Shown piece after piece: positions 8,581 through 18,223 of a stretch of 64,000 nt of DNA. Below the pieces are notes generated by a model. That model was given only the letters and a program-made list of their open reading frames with translations. It was not told the origin of the DNA and ran no database searches. Each line of letters opens with the position of its first letter. Position 1 is the first letter of the stretch. The stretch is from JAWKSY01 sp041402125 (GTDB lineage: Bacteria > Planctomycetota > GCA-002687715 > DRQF01), in NCBI GenBank assembly GCA_041402125.1, contig JAWKSY010000019.1, forward strand, positions 1 to 64,000, in the 5' to 3' direction. Made by a program: the position numbers and the translations under genes.

Positions 8581-10137
8581 ATGCACGATCCGACCCGACG
8601 TTACCGCGGCCCGGCCCTGGCCCTCCTGGGCCTGCTCCTCGCGCTCCTGGCCTGGCCCGTCGTGGGGCGGCTCGGCGAGCCCTACCCGAACTCCCTGCAG
8701 GGCGAGCTGACGGCGTGGTTCGCCGCGATGGCCGAGAACATGGCCGAGCACGGCCTGCTCGATTCGAAGCTGATGCCGCACCTCGACATGGACCCGACGA
8801 TCCCGTCCGAGAGTCACCGCTGGTACGTGACGCATCCGGTGCTCGACGTCGTGATCCGGGCGCGCCTTGTCCAGTCCTTCGGCGCCGACGAGTGGGTGAT
8901 ACGTCTGCAGGGGATCGTCGGCTGCCTCGGCGCCGCTCTCGCGTTGTTCGCCTGGTCGAGCCGCCGCGTCTCGCCGCTCGCCGCGACCGCGGCCGCGGTC
9001 GGCATGACGATGACGCCGCTCTGGACCGACCTCGCCCTGCTCTCGATGCACCACCCCATGACGCTCGCCCTCGGGATGTCCGGCCTCGTGCTCGCGGACC
9101 GGTCGGCCGGCGGATCGCGCCTCGCGACGATCGCCGCCTTCGTCGCCCTCTTCCTCGCGATGCAGACCGACTGGCCCGGCTACTTCTTCGCCTTCGTCGC
9201 CTGGCTGGGCGCCCTGCGCGGCGAACGCGCCGACCGCCGCCGGATACTGATCGGTCTTCCCGTTCTCGTCGCCGCCGCGGCGCTGGTCTTCTGGGCCCAC
9301 GTCGACCTCTGGGTCGGACGGCCCGGCCTGCTCCTCGAGCGACTGGGCGGCGCGGCGGGCGGTTCGCCCACTCCGAGCGTCTTCACGGCCGAGGGCGGGA
9401 TGCGGGCGCTGCGCGACCTCATCTCCGGATTCGGCTGGTACGGCATCGCCGCCCTCCTCGCGGCCCTCGCGGTCGCGCTCGGCGGACGCGAGGGCCGGCG
9501 CTGGCTCGCGCCCTGGTCCGCCCTCTTCGCGATCGGCGCCCTGAACTACCTCGCCTTCCCGACGAAGGCCCCCGCGCACGACTTCTGGGGCGCCCATGCG
9601 CTGCCCCTCGTCGGGTTCTCCTACGGCATCTGCGCCGAGGTCCTTTCGGAGGGTCTGCGGCGGCGCCTCGGCGACCTCGCCGGCTGGGCAACAATCCTGG
9701 CCCTGGGTCTCGTCGCGGTGGCCCTCGTGCGCACCCGCGACCCTCGACCGGAGCACACACCCGAAGGAGCGCAGCATCGTCAGATAGCCGACGTGGTCCG
9801 CGCGACCATCCCGCCCGAGGATCGCGGTCTCTTCGTGACCGTCCCCATCGACTTCAACCTCAAGCTGCTCGCGGCCTATCTGCGGGTGGAGGTGCTGCCG
9901 CTCGCGGACTTCGAGATCGAGTCGGCACGCGCCCTTCCGGAGATAGTGGACACGTATCTCTACCACCTGCGCGGCAAGCGGGTGCTCGTCTTCGTCCCCG
10001 GCGGCGCCGACCCCGCCTTCCTCGCAAAGCGCGAGGCGCTGGTCGCCTTCCTCCGCGAGAAGGGACGGCCTTACGACCATCCCGTCGCGACCTACTGGTT
10101 CGACGTGACGGAATGGGTCTGGGCGAAGCCCGAGTGA
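8581..10137 (+). CDS. Polytopic membrane protein, glycosyltransferase-39-like
   Basis: A 518-residue integral membrane protein with about nine hydrophobic segments over residues 10-420 and a soluble C-terminal part (about 430-518). The first periplasmic loop carries HRWYVTHPVLDVVIRARLV followed by FGADEWVIRLQGIV, the layout of the acidic/His-Pro loop and Arg-containing helix of GT39/PMT-type dolichyl-phosphate-dependent glycosyltransferases. The match is by overall pattern only, so the substrate is unknown and another polytopic family is possible. ATG at 8581 begins the hydrophobic N terminus and is preferred over an in-frame upstream start at 8539. Convergent with the next gene, 16 bases between stops. 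Confidence 0.65.
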   Translation: MHDPTRRYRGPALALLGLLLALLAWPVVGRLGEPYPNSLQGELTAWFAAMAENMAEHGLLDSKLMPHLDMDPTIPSESHRWYVTHPVLDVVIRARLVQSFGADEWVIRLQGIVGCLGAALALFAWSSRRVSPLAATAAAVGMTMTPLWTDLALLSMHHPMTLALGMSGLVLADRSAGGSRLATIAAFVALFLAMQTDWPGYFFAFVAWLGALRGERADRRRILIGLPVLVAAAALVFWAHVDLWVGRPGLLLERLGGAAGGSPTPSVFTAEGGMRALRDLISGFGWYGIAALLAALAVALGGREGRRWLAPWSALFAIGALNYLAFPTKAPAHDFWGAHALPLVGFSYGICAEVLSEGLRRRLGDLAGWATILALGLVAVALVRTRDPRPEHTPEGAQHRQIADVVRATIPPEDRGLFVTVPIDFNLKLLAAYLRVEVLPLADFEIESARALPEIVDTYLYHLRGKRVLVFVPGGADPAFLAKREALVAFLREKGRPYDHPVATYWFDVTEWVWAKPE

Positions 10138-10153
10138 GCCAGGGAGCGCGGGC

Positions 10154-11581
10154 TCAGCGCTTCACGGCCACGTAGCGGAAGATCGTCCAGCCGACGTCGC
10201 GACGCGGCGCGCCCGTCCAGTCGAGGACGAGGGCCAGCCGACGGGCGCCGGAGGTCGCCGCGACGTCGAGGGCGCGATCCCGGACGAGAAGCGTCTCCGT
10301 CCGCCCGGGGCGGGTCTCGGAGAGGAGCCCCGCTCCGACCGGCCCGAAGCGCAGCGCGACCGGCATCTCCTCTCCTCCCTCGCGGAACCGCTCGTCCGTC
10401 CCCGGAGCGCGGTCGAGGCGCAGGACCTCCGAGACGAGGCGCGCGCCGGGCTCCAGGCGGGCCAGCTCGAGCTCGGCTCGCGCGCCGTGGAAGGCGAGGC
10501 GCGCGCGGTGCGTGGTCGCGCGAAGGACGTGGCCCGGCGCACCCTCGCGCGGCTCGACGGGAAGGAAGAAGCGGAGGTGGCGGATCGGCTTCGACCCCTG
10601 GTTCTCGAGCTCCACCCGCAGCGAGGTCGCGAAGGGTTGGGGCCACGCGAAGGTCCGGCGGCGCATGATCCCGGACGCCACCGTCTCCCGCCGGCGTCGC
10701 AACCCGAGGCGGTCCTCGTGGGCCTCCGGCTCGGCGAAGAGATCGGAGAGCGTCACCCGGACGGTCTCGCGGCCGTCGCAGCTCACGCGGAGCCAGAGGG
10801 CGTCGAGGGTCGTCTCGTCGAGGAAGTCGGGGAGCTCCTCCATGACGATCCGCGTGAGGCAGCCCGCACCCTCCCGCTCGAGGAGGACCTTCCTCGCCCC
10901 CGCCTCGAGCCCGAGCGCGGCGTCCGCGTCGGGATGGACCGTCTTCGCGGCCGCGGGATCGCCGTCCTCGGCGGGCGCGATCGCTCCGGTGAGCGTCGCC
11001 ATGGCGGCGGGGGCGGCGTAGAGCGACTGGAACGAGTTCTTGAGCCGGAAGCGCTCGACGGCGGTCCCGGCCGGGTGAGCCGTCCAGTCCACCGACCAGT
11101 TCGAACCGGCCCGATCGCTGAGGATCCGCACGCGCGAGCCGAAGGTCACCGGGAGCGAGATCACGGCTCCCCCGCGCCCCGACTCCGAGAACGGCGTCCG
11201 GAGCGCGGCGACCAGATCGAGCTCGGCGAGGACGACGTCGATCGCCGCGTCCGTCTCGTCGTCGAGGACCACGACGAGACGCGCGCCCGACTCGAGGCCG
11301 CGGATGCGCGTGACGACACCGGGCCCGGGGATCTCGAGGACCTCGAAGAGCGACCGCTCGCCCAGCTTCCGCGGCTCCGTCGCGCGCGCCCAACGGGCGT
11401 GGTGTCGCGCGGCGAGATCGTCGGCCGCGAGTCCGATCCCGTGATCCGCCATGCGCAGGTACTCGGAGACGGCGCCGAGGCCGCCGGGCGCCTCCTGGGC
11501 GCGCAGGCCACCGGCCGTCGCCAGGAGGACCGCCGCGAGAGCGACGGAGCGGAGGGCGAGATCAATCGAGGTGCGCGGCAT
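10154..11581 (-). CDS. Exported DUF2961-like protein
   Basis: A 475-residue exported protein with a signal peptide (ALRSVALAAVLLATAGGLRAQ). Residues 86-93 read GPGVVTRI, followed by strands such as GARLVVVLDDETDAAIDV. This matches the start of the DUF2961 jelly-roll family, some members of which are glycoside hydrolases (GH172). Overall length and beta-rich composition fit a double jelly-roll, but no catalytic residues can be identified with confidence. The gene overlaps the end of the UbiD-like gene by 20 bases on the same strand, so they are cotranscribed. The start ATG at 11581 lies inside the last codons of the upstream gene. Confidence 0.6.
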   Translation of the reverse strand: MPRTSIDLALRSVALAAVLLATAGGLRAQEAPGGLGAVSEYLRMADHGIGLAADDLAARHHARWARATEPRKLGERSLFEVLEIPGPGVVTRIRGLESGARLVVVLDDETDAAIDVVLAELDLVAALRTPFSESGRGGAVISLPVTFGSRVRILSDRAGSNWSVDWTAHPAGTAVERFRLKNSFQSLYAAPAAMATLTGAIAPAEDGDPAAAKTVHPDADAALGLEAGARKVLLEREGAGCLTRIVMEELPDFLDETTLDALWLRVSCDGRETVRVTLSDLFAEPEAHEDRLGLRRRRETVASGIMRRRTFAWPQPFATSLRVELENQGSKPIRHLRFFLPVEPREGAPGHVLRATTHRARLAFHGARAELELARLEPGARLVSEVLRLDRAPGTDERFREGGEEMPVALRFGPVGAGLLSETRPGRTETLLVRDRALDVAATSGARRLALVLDWTGAPRRDVGWTIFRYVAVKR

Positions 11582-13395
11582 CGCTGTCTCCCATCTCCTG
11601 GCCGGCCGGGAAGTACTCCCGCCAGCGCTCGCTGACGCGACGGGCGGTGTCCTCGTCGCAGAAGAGCTCGTCGGGGTAGCTCGCCTTCATCCGGGCGTCG
11701 ATGACCACCGGGGCCTCGAAGACACGGTGGTGATGCAGCACGCGCACCTCCGCGGTGTGCAGGTCCTGGCCGGGATCGAAACGCGTGAAGGTGGTCCAGA
11801 GGAAGTTGACGGCGCTCCGCGCCGCCTTCCTTGCATCGTCGACGAGCACGACGAGGGGCCAGTCACGCAGCGCCTCGCACCGCGCGAGCTCGGCCGGAGC
11901 GCCGGGCTCGCGCGCGTGGGACGGGCCCGAGACGACCAGGCAGCCGCGACAGAAGGCGACGGCGGTCTCGAAACCGGCGGGGAGTCCCGCGGGCGGCTCG
12001 CCCGGGAGCTCGCGCTTCGCCTCGCCGACGCCGACGAGCACGCCCTTGCTGCCCTCGTTCACGACGGGTCCGGTGTAGTCGAGCGTGTCCATGCTCAGGT
12101 TCGAGAACACGTGCAGGTCGGTGCGCAGATCGGTGCGCGCCAGGACGGCCTCGAGGGTGGCGCGGAAGTCGCGGAGATCCACCGGAGCGTCGGTGACGAG
12201 CAGGAACTTCGTGAGCGCGAGCTGCCCCTCGCCGAGGATGCGGAAGGCGGTCGCCATCGCCTCGCGACGGTAGCGCTCCGGCGCGATCCGCGCCGCGGCG
12301 AGGGCGTGGTATCCGGTCTCGCCGTAGGACCACAGGTCGCGGACGGCCGGCATCACCACCGGAAAGAGCGGCGAGAGCAGCTCCTGCAGGAAGTCGCCGA
12401 TGAAGAAGTCCTCCTGCCGCGGCTTGCCGACGACGGTCGCGGGGAAGATCGCATCGCGGCGCCGGTGGACGCGGTCGACGCGGAAGACCGGGTAGTCGTG
12501 CCGCAGGGAGTAGTAGCCGTAGTGGTCCCCGAAGGGTCCTTCGGGGCGCCGCTCGCCGGCGAGGATCCGTCCCGAGAGGCAGAACTCCCCCCGCGCCGGC
12601 ATCGGCAGCCCGGTCCGCTCGGAGCGCGTGATCGGCAACCGCTCGCCGAGGACGAGCGAGGCGAAGAGCATCTCGGGGACGTTCTCGGGCAGCGGCGCGA
12701 TCGCGGCCAGGACCAGCGCCGGCGGTCCGCCGAGGAAGACGTGCGCGAAGAGGTCGCGGCCGGCCCGTTCGGCCTCGCCGAAGTGGTAGCCGCCCCCCTT
12801 GGAGATCTGGAAGTGCATGCCGGTCGTCGCGTCGTCGAAGACCTGCATGCGGTACATGCCGAGGTTGGGCGCCCCGCCCTCCTGGGGCTCCGTGTAGACC
12901 AGCGGGAGGGTGATGAAGGGTCCGCCGTCCTCGGACCAGGTCGTCAGCGCGGGGAGCTCGCCGAGACGGGGCGGCTCCTCGGTCACCTCGGTGATGGGAC
13001 CGCCGCGTCCGCGCTTCATCCCCACCGAGAGCAGGCGGCGGAAGAGGCCGCGCTTGCGCCAGATCCGGCTCGGACTGGGCGGCAGGAGCTCGACCGGGAG
13101 ACGCGCCAGCTCCTCGACGAATTCCCGCGGACGCGAACCGAAGGCGAGTTCGACTCGTCTCCGCGTGCCGAAGAGGTTCGTGACGAGGCGATGGGAGGCC
13201 CCGCGGGCTCGGTTGAATAGGAGCGCCGGGCCGCCGGCCGCGATGACGCGGCGGTGGACCTCCGGCGCCTCGAGACGCAAGGACACCGGGTCGACCTCGG
13301 CGTCGATCTCGGCGGCCTCCCTCGCGCCGCAGCACGTCCAGGAACTCGCGCAGGTCGCGCGGCGCGCGCTCACGTCCGCCGCCTCCGGATCTCAC
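11562..13395 (-). CDS. UbiD-family decarboxylase (one frameshift near N terminus)
   Basis: UbiD-family (prenylated-FMN-dependent) decarboxylase of about 600 residues. The body contains GPALLFNRARGASHRLVTNL near the N terminus and central features such as EGPFGDHYGYYSLRHDYPVF and VDRVHRRRDAIFPATVVGKP, typical of UbiD-like aromatic or alpha,beta-unsaturated acid decarboxylases. The usual N-terminal helix RDLREFLDVLRREG is in another frame. The shift lies at a CCC run at 13319-13321, after which EIDAEVDPVSLRLEAPEV continues. Including it puts the start at GTG 13395. Whether this is a ubiquinone/menaquinone-pathway enzyme or a catabolic UbiD relative cannot be told from sequence alone. The DUF2961-like gene overlaps its 3' end. 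Confidence 0.85.
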
Positions 13396-13562
13396 GCGGA
13401 CGGCCGGCGCGAGGTGGTTCAGGATGACGGCCGCCCGGGGCGCGGTCAGAGGAGCGAGTGATGATCACGGTTGTCCGGCATGGCGGCATGATAGGTCCGT
13501 CGGGCGTCGATCAGTAGCGCCGGCAGCGAGGTCCGCGGGACCGGGAGGGAGGGAAGTTTCCG

Positions 13563-15985
13563 ATGGCCCTGAGAAAGACCACGCGCGATCACCGCCGGCT
13601 CCGCGCCGAGGAGCTGCTCCAACGACTCGCCGACGAGCATCCGTCCCGCCCACGACGGAGAAACTCGAGCCGCAGGAGACGATCCTCGGCCAGGATCGCG
13701 CCATCCGCGCGCTCCGGCTCGGCCTCGAGGTCTATCACCGCGGATACAACGTCTTCGTCTGCGGCCTCGCGGGCACCGGCAAGGCCACGACGGTCAAGCG
13801 CGTCCTCAACGCCCTGCAGCCGGCCTGCCGCCTCAGTGCCGACCTCTGCTACGTCCACAACTTCGACGAGCCCGACCGGCCGCTGCTCATCGAACTCCGA
13901 CGGGGCCAGGCCCAGCGCTTCCGCGACGAGGTCAAGGCGATGATCCGCTCCCTCGCGGCGGAGATCGCGGGGATCGTCAACTCGGACGAGGCGCGCATCC
14001 GCAAGGATCGCATCCGCGATCGCTACCAGACGCGCAGCTTCGAGGTCGCGGCCGAGTACAAGGAGCGCGTCGAGGCGGCGGGCTTCGTCCTCGCCCAGAT
14101 CCAGGTCGGCGCACAGTCGGCGCCGGACCTCCTCTACGTCGTCGGCGAGGACGGGGTGCGCATCTCGGAGCTCGACGGACTCGTCGAGCAGGGAACCCTC
14201 GACGCCGCCAAGGCCGACGCCGCCCGCGCCCACTACCGGGAGTTCGCCTCGCAGCTCGCCGACATCGTGGCCGCGCAGCAGGAGATGGCCCGCGCCTTCC
14301 AGGAAGCCGTGCGCGAGAGCGATCGCGAGGCGGTGTCGCTGATCCTCGAGGGCATGATCCGCGCCCTCGGGCGACGCTTCCCCTCCGATTCGGTCGTCCG
14401 CTGGACGAAGATGCTGCGCGAGGCCGTCCTCGACAATCTCGAGATCTTCCTCGGCGCCGCCCCCGCGAGCGCGGAGGACGAGGAGCCGATCGCGCCCGAG
14501 GACCTGCCGGTCTTCGACGTGAACGTGATCCTCAGCAACACGAACTCGGCCTGCCCGGTCGTCGTCGAGAACAATCCGACGCACCAGAACGTGTTCGGCA
14601 CGCAGGAGCGCTTCGCCGTCGCCCCCGGGGCGATGGGGACGGATTTCACGCGCATCCGGCCCGGCGCCCTCGTCCGCGCGCAGGGCGGCTACCTGATCAT
14701 GAACGCCGAGGACGTGCTCTCGGAGCCGGGCGTCTGGCAGAACCTGAAGCGCTCGCTGCGCTCGGCGGAGCTCGTCATCCAGCCCCCGGAGAACCCGATG
14801 GGCGCGGGCGGCCCCACCCTCTCGCCCGAGCCCATCAAGCTCGAGGTCAAGGTCGTGCTCGTGGGCAGCCACGGGGTCTACAACGCGCTCTACGAGAAGG
14901 ACCGCGATTTCGCCAAGATCTTCAAGATCAAGGCCGACTTCGACTCCACCATCCGCGTCTCCGACGAAACGATCACCCGCTACCTCGACGTCATGGTGCG
15001 CATCGTCCGCGAGGACGGGCTCCGCGACATGACGCGCGGCGCCGTCGAGGTGGCGATGCAGCAGAGCATGCGGGAGGCGGGGCAGCGCGAGCGCCTCTCG
15101 ACGCGCTTCTCCTCCATCGCCGACCTGATGCGCGAGGCCGACTACCACGCGCACTGCGCCGGCGCCGCGATGGTCGAGGCCGGGCACATGCGCACCGCGA
15201 TCGAGGAGCGCCGCCTCCGCAGCAACCTCTTCGAGGAGCTCCTCAGCCGCCAGATTGCGGAAGGCGACGTCTTCATCGACGTCACCGGCGAGCGGATCGG
15301 CCAGATCAACGGCCTCACCGTCCTCAGCACCGGCGACTACGAGTTCGGCAAGCCGGCCCGCATCACCTGCCGCACCGCGGTCGGCAAGAGCGGCTTCGTG
15401 AACATCGAGCGCGAGGTCGAGCTCACCGGCTCGACCTTCGAGAAGGGCCTCCTGATCATCCAGGGCTTCTTCAACGGTCGCTTCGCGCAGGCCCACCCCA
15501 TCACCTTCGCCGCCTCGATCTGCTTCGAGCAGTCCTACGGCTACATCGACGGCGACAGCGCCTCCTCGACGGAGATCTACGTGCTCATGTCGAGCCTCGC
15601 GAAGATCCCGCTGCGCCAGGACCTCGCGGTGACGGGATCGGTCGACCAGTTCGGCCGCATCCAGCCCGTGGGCGGCGTGAACGAGAAGATCGAGGGCTAC
15701 TTCGACACCTGCCAGGCCCTCGGCTTCACCGGCACGCAGGGCGTGCTCATCCCCGCGACGAACGCGGACGAGCTCGCGCTCGCCGATCGCGTTATCGACG
15801 CGGTGCGCGAGGGCACCTTCCACATCTACCCGGTGGCGGAGATCGACGACGGGATCGAGATCCTCACCGGCCGCACCGCCGGCCGGCGCAACCGCGAGGG
15901 CAACTGGACCCGCAACTCGATCAACGAGGCGGTGCAGGACGCGATCGACCGTCTGCATCGCCTCTCCGGCGAATCCGGGAGCTGA
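13563..15985 (+). CDS. Lon-related ATP-dependent protease (one frameshift near N terminus)
   Basis: A Lon-related AAA protease of the stand-alone lon_rel type, about 807 residues. Walker A is CGLAGTGKATT; the large middle insertion ends in the AAA lid; the C-terminal Lon protease domain has the catalytic Ser in DGDSASSTEIY and Lys in GGVNEKIEGY. The true start is ATG 13563, preceded by GGGAGGGAGGG, and reads ALRKTTRDHRRLRAEELLQR. The frame then changes at the C run near 13647-13651 and continues as TTEKLEPQETILGQDRAIRA. Restoring one C rejoins the frames exactly. Divergent from the UbiD-like gene, with 167 bases between. The methyltransferase follows after 5 bases, so they probably form an operon. 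Confidence 0.88.
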
Positions 15986-15990
15986 CGACC

Positions 15991-16671
15991 GTGGAGCGCA
16001 TCCTCGAACCCGAGTACATGGACACCGTCGACGAGGCCACGGACTACGACGCGATGGATCACCGCGTCCCGAACGAGGCCTTCGTCGACCGGCTCGTCGC
16101 GCTCGGGGCGCGCGGGCTGATGCTCGACCTCGGCTGCGGCCCGGGCCACATGCCGCCGATGGTGGCGGCGCGCGTCCCGGGCTCCGAGGTCGTCGGACTC
16201 GATGCCGCCTCGACCATGCTCGCGATCGCCGAACGGCGGCGACTCGGGCTCCCGGGCGGCGACCGCGTCCGCTACATCCAGGGCGACGCCAAGGCCCTGC
16301 CCTTCTCCGACGGCGAGTTCGAGGCGGTGTTCAGCAACACCGTCCTCCACCACATCCCGGATCCGCGCCCCTTCCTCCGCGAGGCCTGGCGCGTCCTCGC
16401 CCCCGGCGGACTCCTCGCGATCCGCGATCTCTTCCGCCCCCCGAACGCCGCCGAGGTCGATCGCCTCGTCGTCCTCCACGCGGCGGACGCCAACCCCGTC
16501 CAGCGCGAACTCTTCCGCGCCAGCCTCCACGCCGCGCTCGAACCGGACGAGCTCCGCGCCCAGGCCCGCGAGTGCGGCCTCACCGGCGTCGAGGTGACCG
16601 TCGATTCGGATCGGCACCAGACCTTGCAGGGTCGCCGCCCGAATTCTCATACGGTGTCAGTCACCAGATGA
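15991..16671 (+). CDS. Class I SAM-dependent methyltransferase
   Basis: A 226-residue methyltransferase of the Methyltransf_11 type. SAM-binding motif I is LMLDLGCGPGHMPPM, the acidic end of strand 2 is VVGLDAAS, and motif IV is AVFSNTVLHHIPDP. The substrate is unknown. It starts at GTG 15991, five bases after the Lon-like stop, suggesting cotranscription. The last residues (PNSHTVSVTR) and the TGA stop are encoded by the left arm of a palindromic repeat, so the original C terminus has been replaced or extended by insertion of that element. The enzyme core is complete without those residues. Confidence 0.85.
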   Translation: MERILEPEYMDTVDEATDYDAMDHRVPNEAFVDRLVALGARGLMLDLGCGPGHMPPMVAARVPGSEVVGLDAASTMLAIAERRRLGLPGGDRVRYIQGDAKALPFSDGEFEAVFSNTVLHHIPDPRPFLREAWRVLAPGGLLAIRDLFRPPNAAEVDRLVVLHAADANPVQRELFRASLHAALEPDELRAQARECGLTGVEVTVDSDRHQTLQGRRPNSHTVSVTR

Positions 16672-16756
16672 GAATCCGCCGCGAACCGGCTTCGCGAGGT
16701 CGGAGGCGAGGAGAGCGGATTCTCATCTGGTGACTGACACCGTATGAGAATTCGGG
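16638..16756. repeat. Inverted-repeat element, copy A
   Basis: Two perfect 42-base inverted arms (16638-16679 and 16715-16756) enclose 35 bases. Each arm is itself an imperfect hairpin: ATTCTCAT and ATGAGAAT flank an inner GGTG-TCAGT-CACC palindrome. The same core (ACGGTG...CAC followed by ATGAG) occurs at 49.97-50.3 kb and 52.05-52.2 kb. The interior contains GCGAACCGGCTTCGCGAG, which resembles the interiors of the other copies. The left arm supplies the stop codon of the methyltransferase. The design resembles paired REP/BIME-type or MITE-type elements, but no mobilising transposase is present in the window. Confidence 0.9.
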
Positions 16757-16760
16757 AAAG

Positions 16761-16796
16761 CGAAGAGGCCCCGATCCTGGGATCGGGGCCTCTTCG
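16761..16796. terminator. Bidirectional hairpin terminator
   Basis: A perfect 16-base stem (CGAAGAGGCCCCGATC with its complement) and a 4-base loop lies between the plus-strand methyltransferase and the minus-strand tRNA-Met. No long T tract follows, as is common for terminators in this window. It abuts the 3' end of the tRNA by two bases and can serve both directions. Confidence 0.7.
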
Positions 16797-16798
16797 AG

Positions 16799-16872
16799 TA
16801 GCGGCGACTGGATTCGAACCAGTGACCTAGGGCTTATGAATCCCTCGCTCTAACCGACTGAGCTACGCCGCC
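16799..16872 (-). tRNA. tRNA-Met (CAT)
   Basis: A 74-base cloverleaf: acceptor GGCGGCG with CGCCGCT (one G-U pair) and discriminator A, a D arm with TAGCTCAGTCGGTTAGAGC, anticodon loop TTCATAA, and T arm CTGGTTCGAATCCAG. The anticodon CAT, with a layout very close to E. coli elongator tRNA-Met, supports Met; a lysidine-modified tRNA-Ile(CAT) cannot be fully excluded. The closing anticodon-stem pair is an A-G mismatch. CCA is not encoded. Confidence 0.92.
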
Positions 16873-16932
16873 GGGTGTCCGACAAATTATGGATCGGGCC
16901 GGCTCAGTTCAACGCCGGCGGGCCCCGCTTTT

Positions 16933-17976
16933 TCAACCCCGGGCCGACGCGGCCGCCGAGGCCCCCTCGCGGGTCGCGAGGGGACGCCCCACCGCCCGGG
17001 CCACGGCCCCCAGGCTGGTCATCAGCTCGGCGAACTCGGTGGGACGCAGCGACTGACGACCGTCGGAGCGGGCCTCCTCGGGGCAGGGATGAACCTCGAC
17101 GAGGAGGCCGTCGGCTCCCATCGCGAGGGCCGCCCGGGCCAGATCCGGCACGATCTCGGCGATGCCCGAGCCGTGGCTGGGGTCGACGAGGACCGGCAGA
17201 TGCGTGAGGCGGCGCAGGAGCGCCGCTCCGCCGAGGTCGAGGGTGTTCCGCAGTCGCGGCTCGAAACTCCGGATGCCGCGCTCGCAGAGCACGATCTCGC
17301 GGTTGCCGCGCAGGTAGACGTACTCGGCCGCGGCGAGGAACTCGTCGAGCGTCGCCATCATCCCCCGCTTCAGGAGGACGGGACGGTGCGACCGGCCGAC
17401 CGCCTCGAGGAGGCGGAAGTTCTGCATGTTGCGAGTGCCGATCTGCAGCATGTCCGCGAACTCGGCGACGAGCTCGACCTCGTCGGGCGACATGACCTCG
17501 GTCACGACGGGCAGGCCGGTCTCGCGGCGGACGCGCGCGAGCATCTCGAGTCCGGGGCGACCGAGCCCCTGGAAGGCGTAGGTCGAGGTGCGCGGCTTGA
17601 AGGCGCCGCCGCGGAGTCCGTGGGCTCCGGCCTGCAGGACCTCGCGGGCGACGAGGCCGAGTTGCTCGTCCGACTCGATGCTGCAGGGACCGCCGATGAC
17701 GACGGGACGGCCGCCGCCGATCTCGAAGTCGCCGAAGCGGACGCGGGTCTCGAGCTCGTCGGACTCGCGCGCGACGAGGCTCCAGGGCCCGTGCACCGGA
17801 CGGACCTCCTGGATCTCGGACCAGGCGGAGAAGTCCTCCGGCGCCCCCGTCTCGAGGACGAAGACCTCGCCGACGCGGGCCGGGATGGCCTGGAAGTCGC
17901 GCTCCTCCCCTTCGAGGCGCGCGCGGACCTTCGTCGAGGCGTCGCTCCGGGAAGGATCGGGGAAGATGACGATCAT
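16933..17976 (-). CDS. aroF: 3-deoxy-7-phosphoheptulonate (DAHP) synthase
   Basis: First enzyme of the shikimate pathway, condensing phosphoenolpyruvate with erythrose 4-phosphate. The 347-residue sequence has an N-terminal ferredoxin-like regulatory segment (about 1-70) and a type I-beta barrel. Signature motifs are VIGGPCSIES, GGAFKPRTS, QIGTRNMQNF, VLLKRGM and LVDPSHGSG, which supply the PEP and metal ligands. Start ATG at 17976 opens MIVIFPDP. It lies 60 bases downstream of tRNA-Met on the same strand and no other shikimate gene is adjacent. The N-terminal domain suggests feedback regulation by an aromatic product, a known feature of this subclass. Confidence 0.93.
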   Translation of the reverse strand: MIVIFPDPSRSDASTKVRARLEGEERDFQAIPARVGEVFVLETGAPEDFSAWSEIQEVRPVHGPWSLVARESDELETRVRFGDFEIGGGRPVVIGGPCSIESDEQLGLVAREVLQAGAHGLRGGAFKPRTSTYAFQGLGRPGLEMLARVRRETGLPVVTEVMSPDEVELVAEFADMLQIGTRNMQNFRLLEAVGRSHRPVLLKRGMMATLDEFLAAAEYVYLRGNREIVLCERGIRSFEPRLRNTLDLGGAALLRRLTHLPVLVDPSHGSGIAEIVPDLARAALAMGADGLLVEVHPCPEEARSDGRQSLRPTEFAELMTSLGAVARAVGRPLATREGASAAASARG

Positions 17977-18223
17977 CGAGCGCGAGGCTCCTGGAGTTCG
18001 GGGGCCGACGCCCCTGTCGGGGCTCGCCGGACCGCGGTCGGGTCGGGAGGGCGGATCGCGGCGATCCCGCGCCTCCGGATGCGCCGAAGCGCCGTCTCCG
18101 GACGGCGCTCCGTGAGGGGCATCGCTCGCGCCCCGCTGGCCCTGATTCTAAGCCTCCGGCCCCCGCCCCCTCAACCCGCGTCGGGTCGGGGGGTCTCGCG
18201 GGGGCCGGCCCCGGCGGCCGGTC

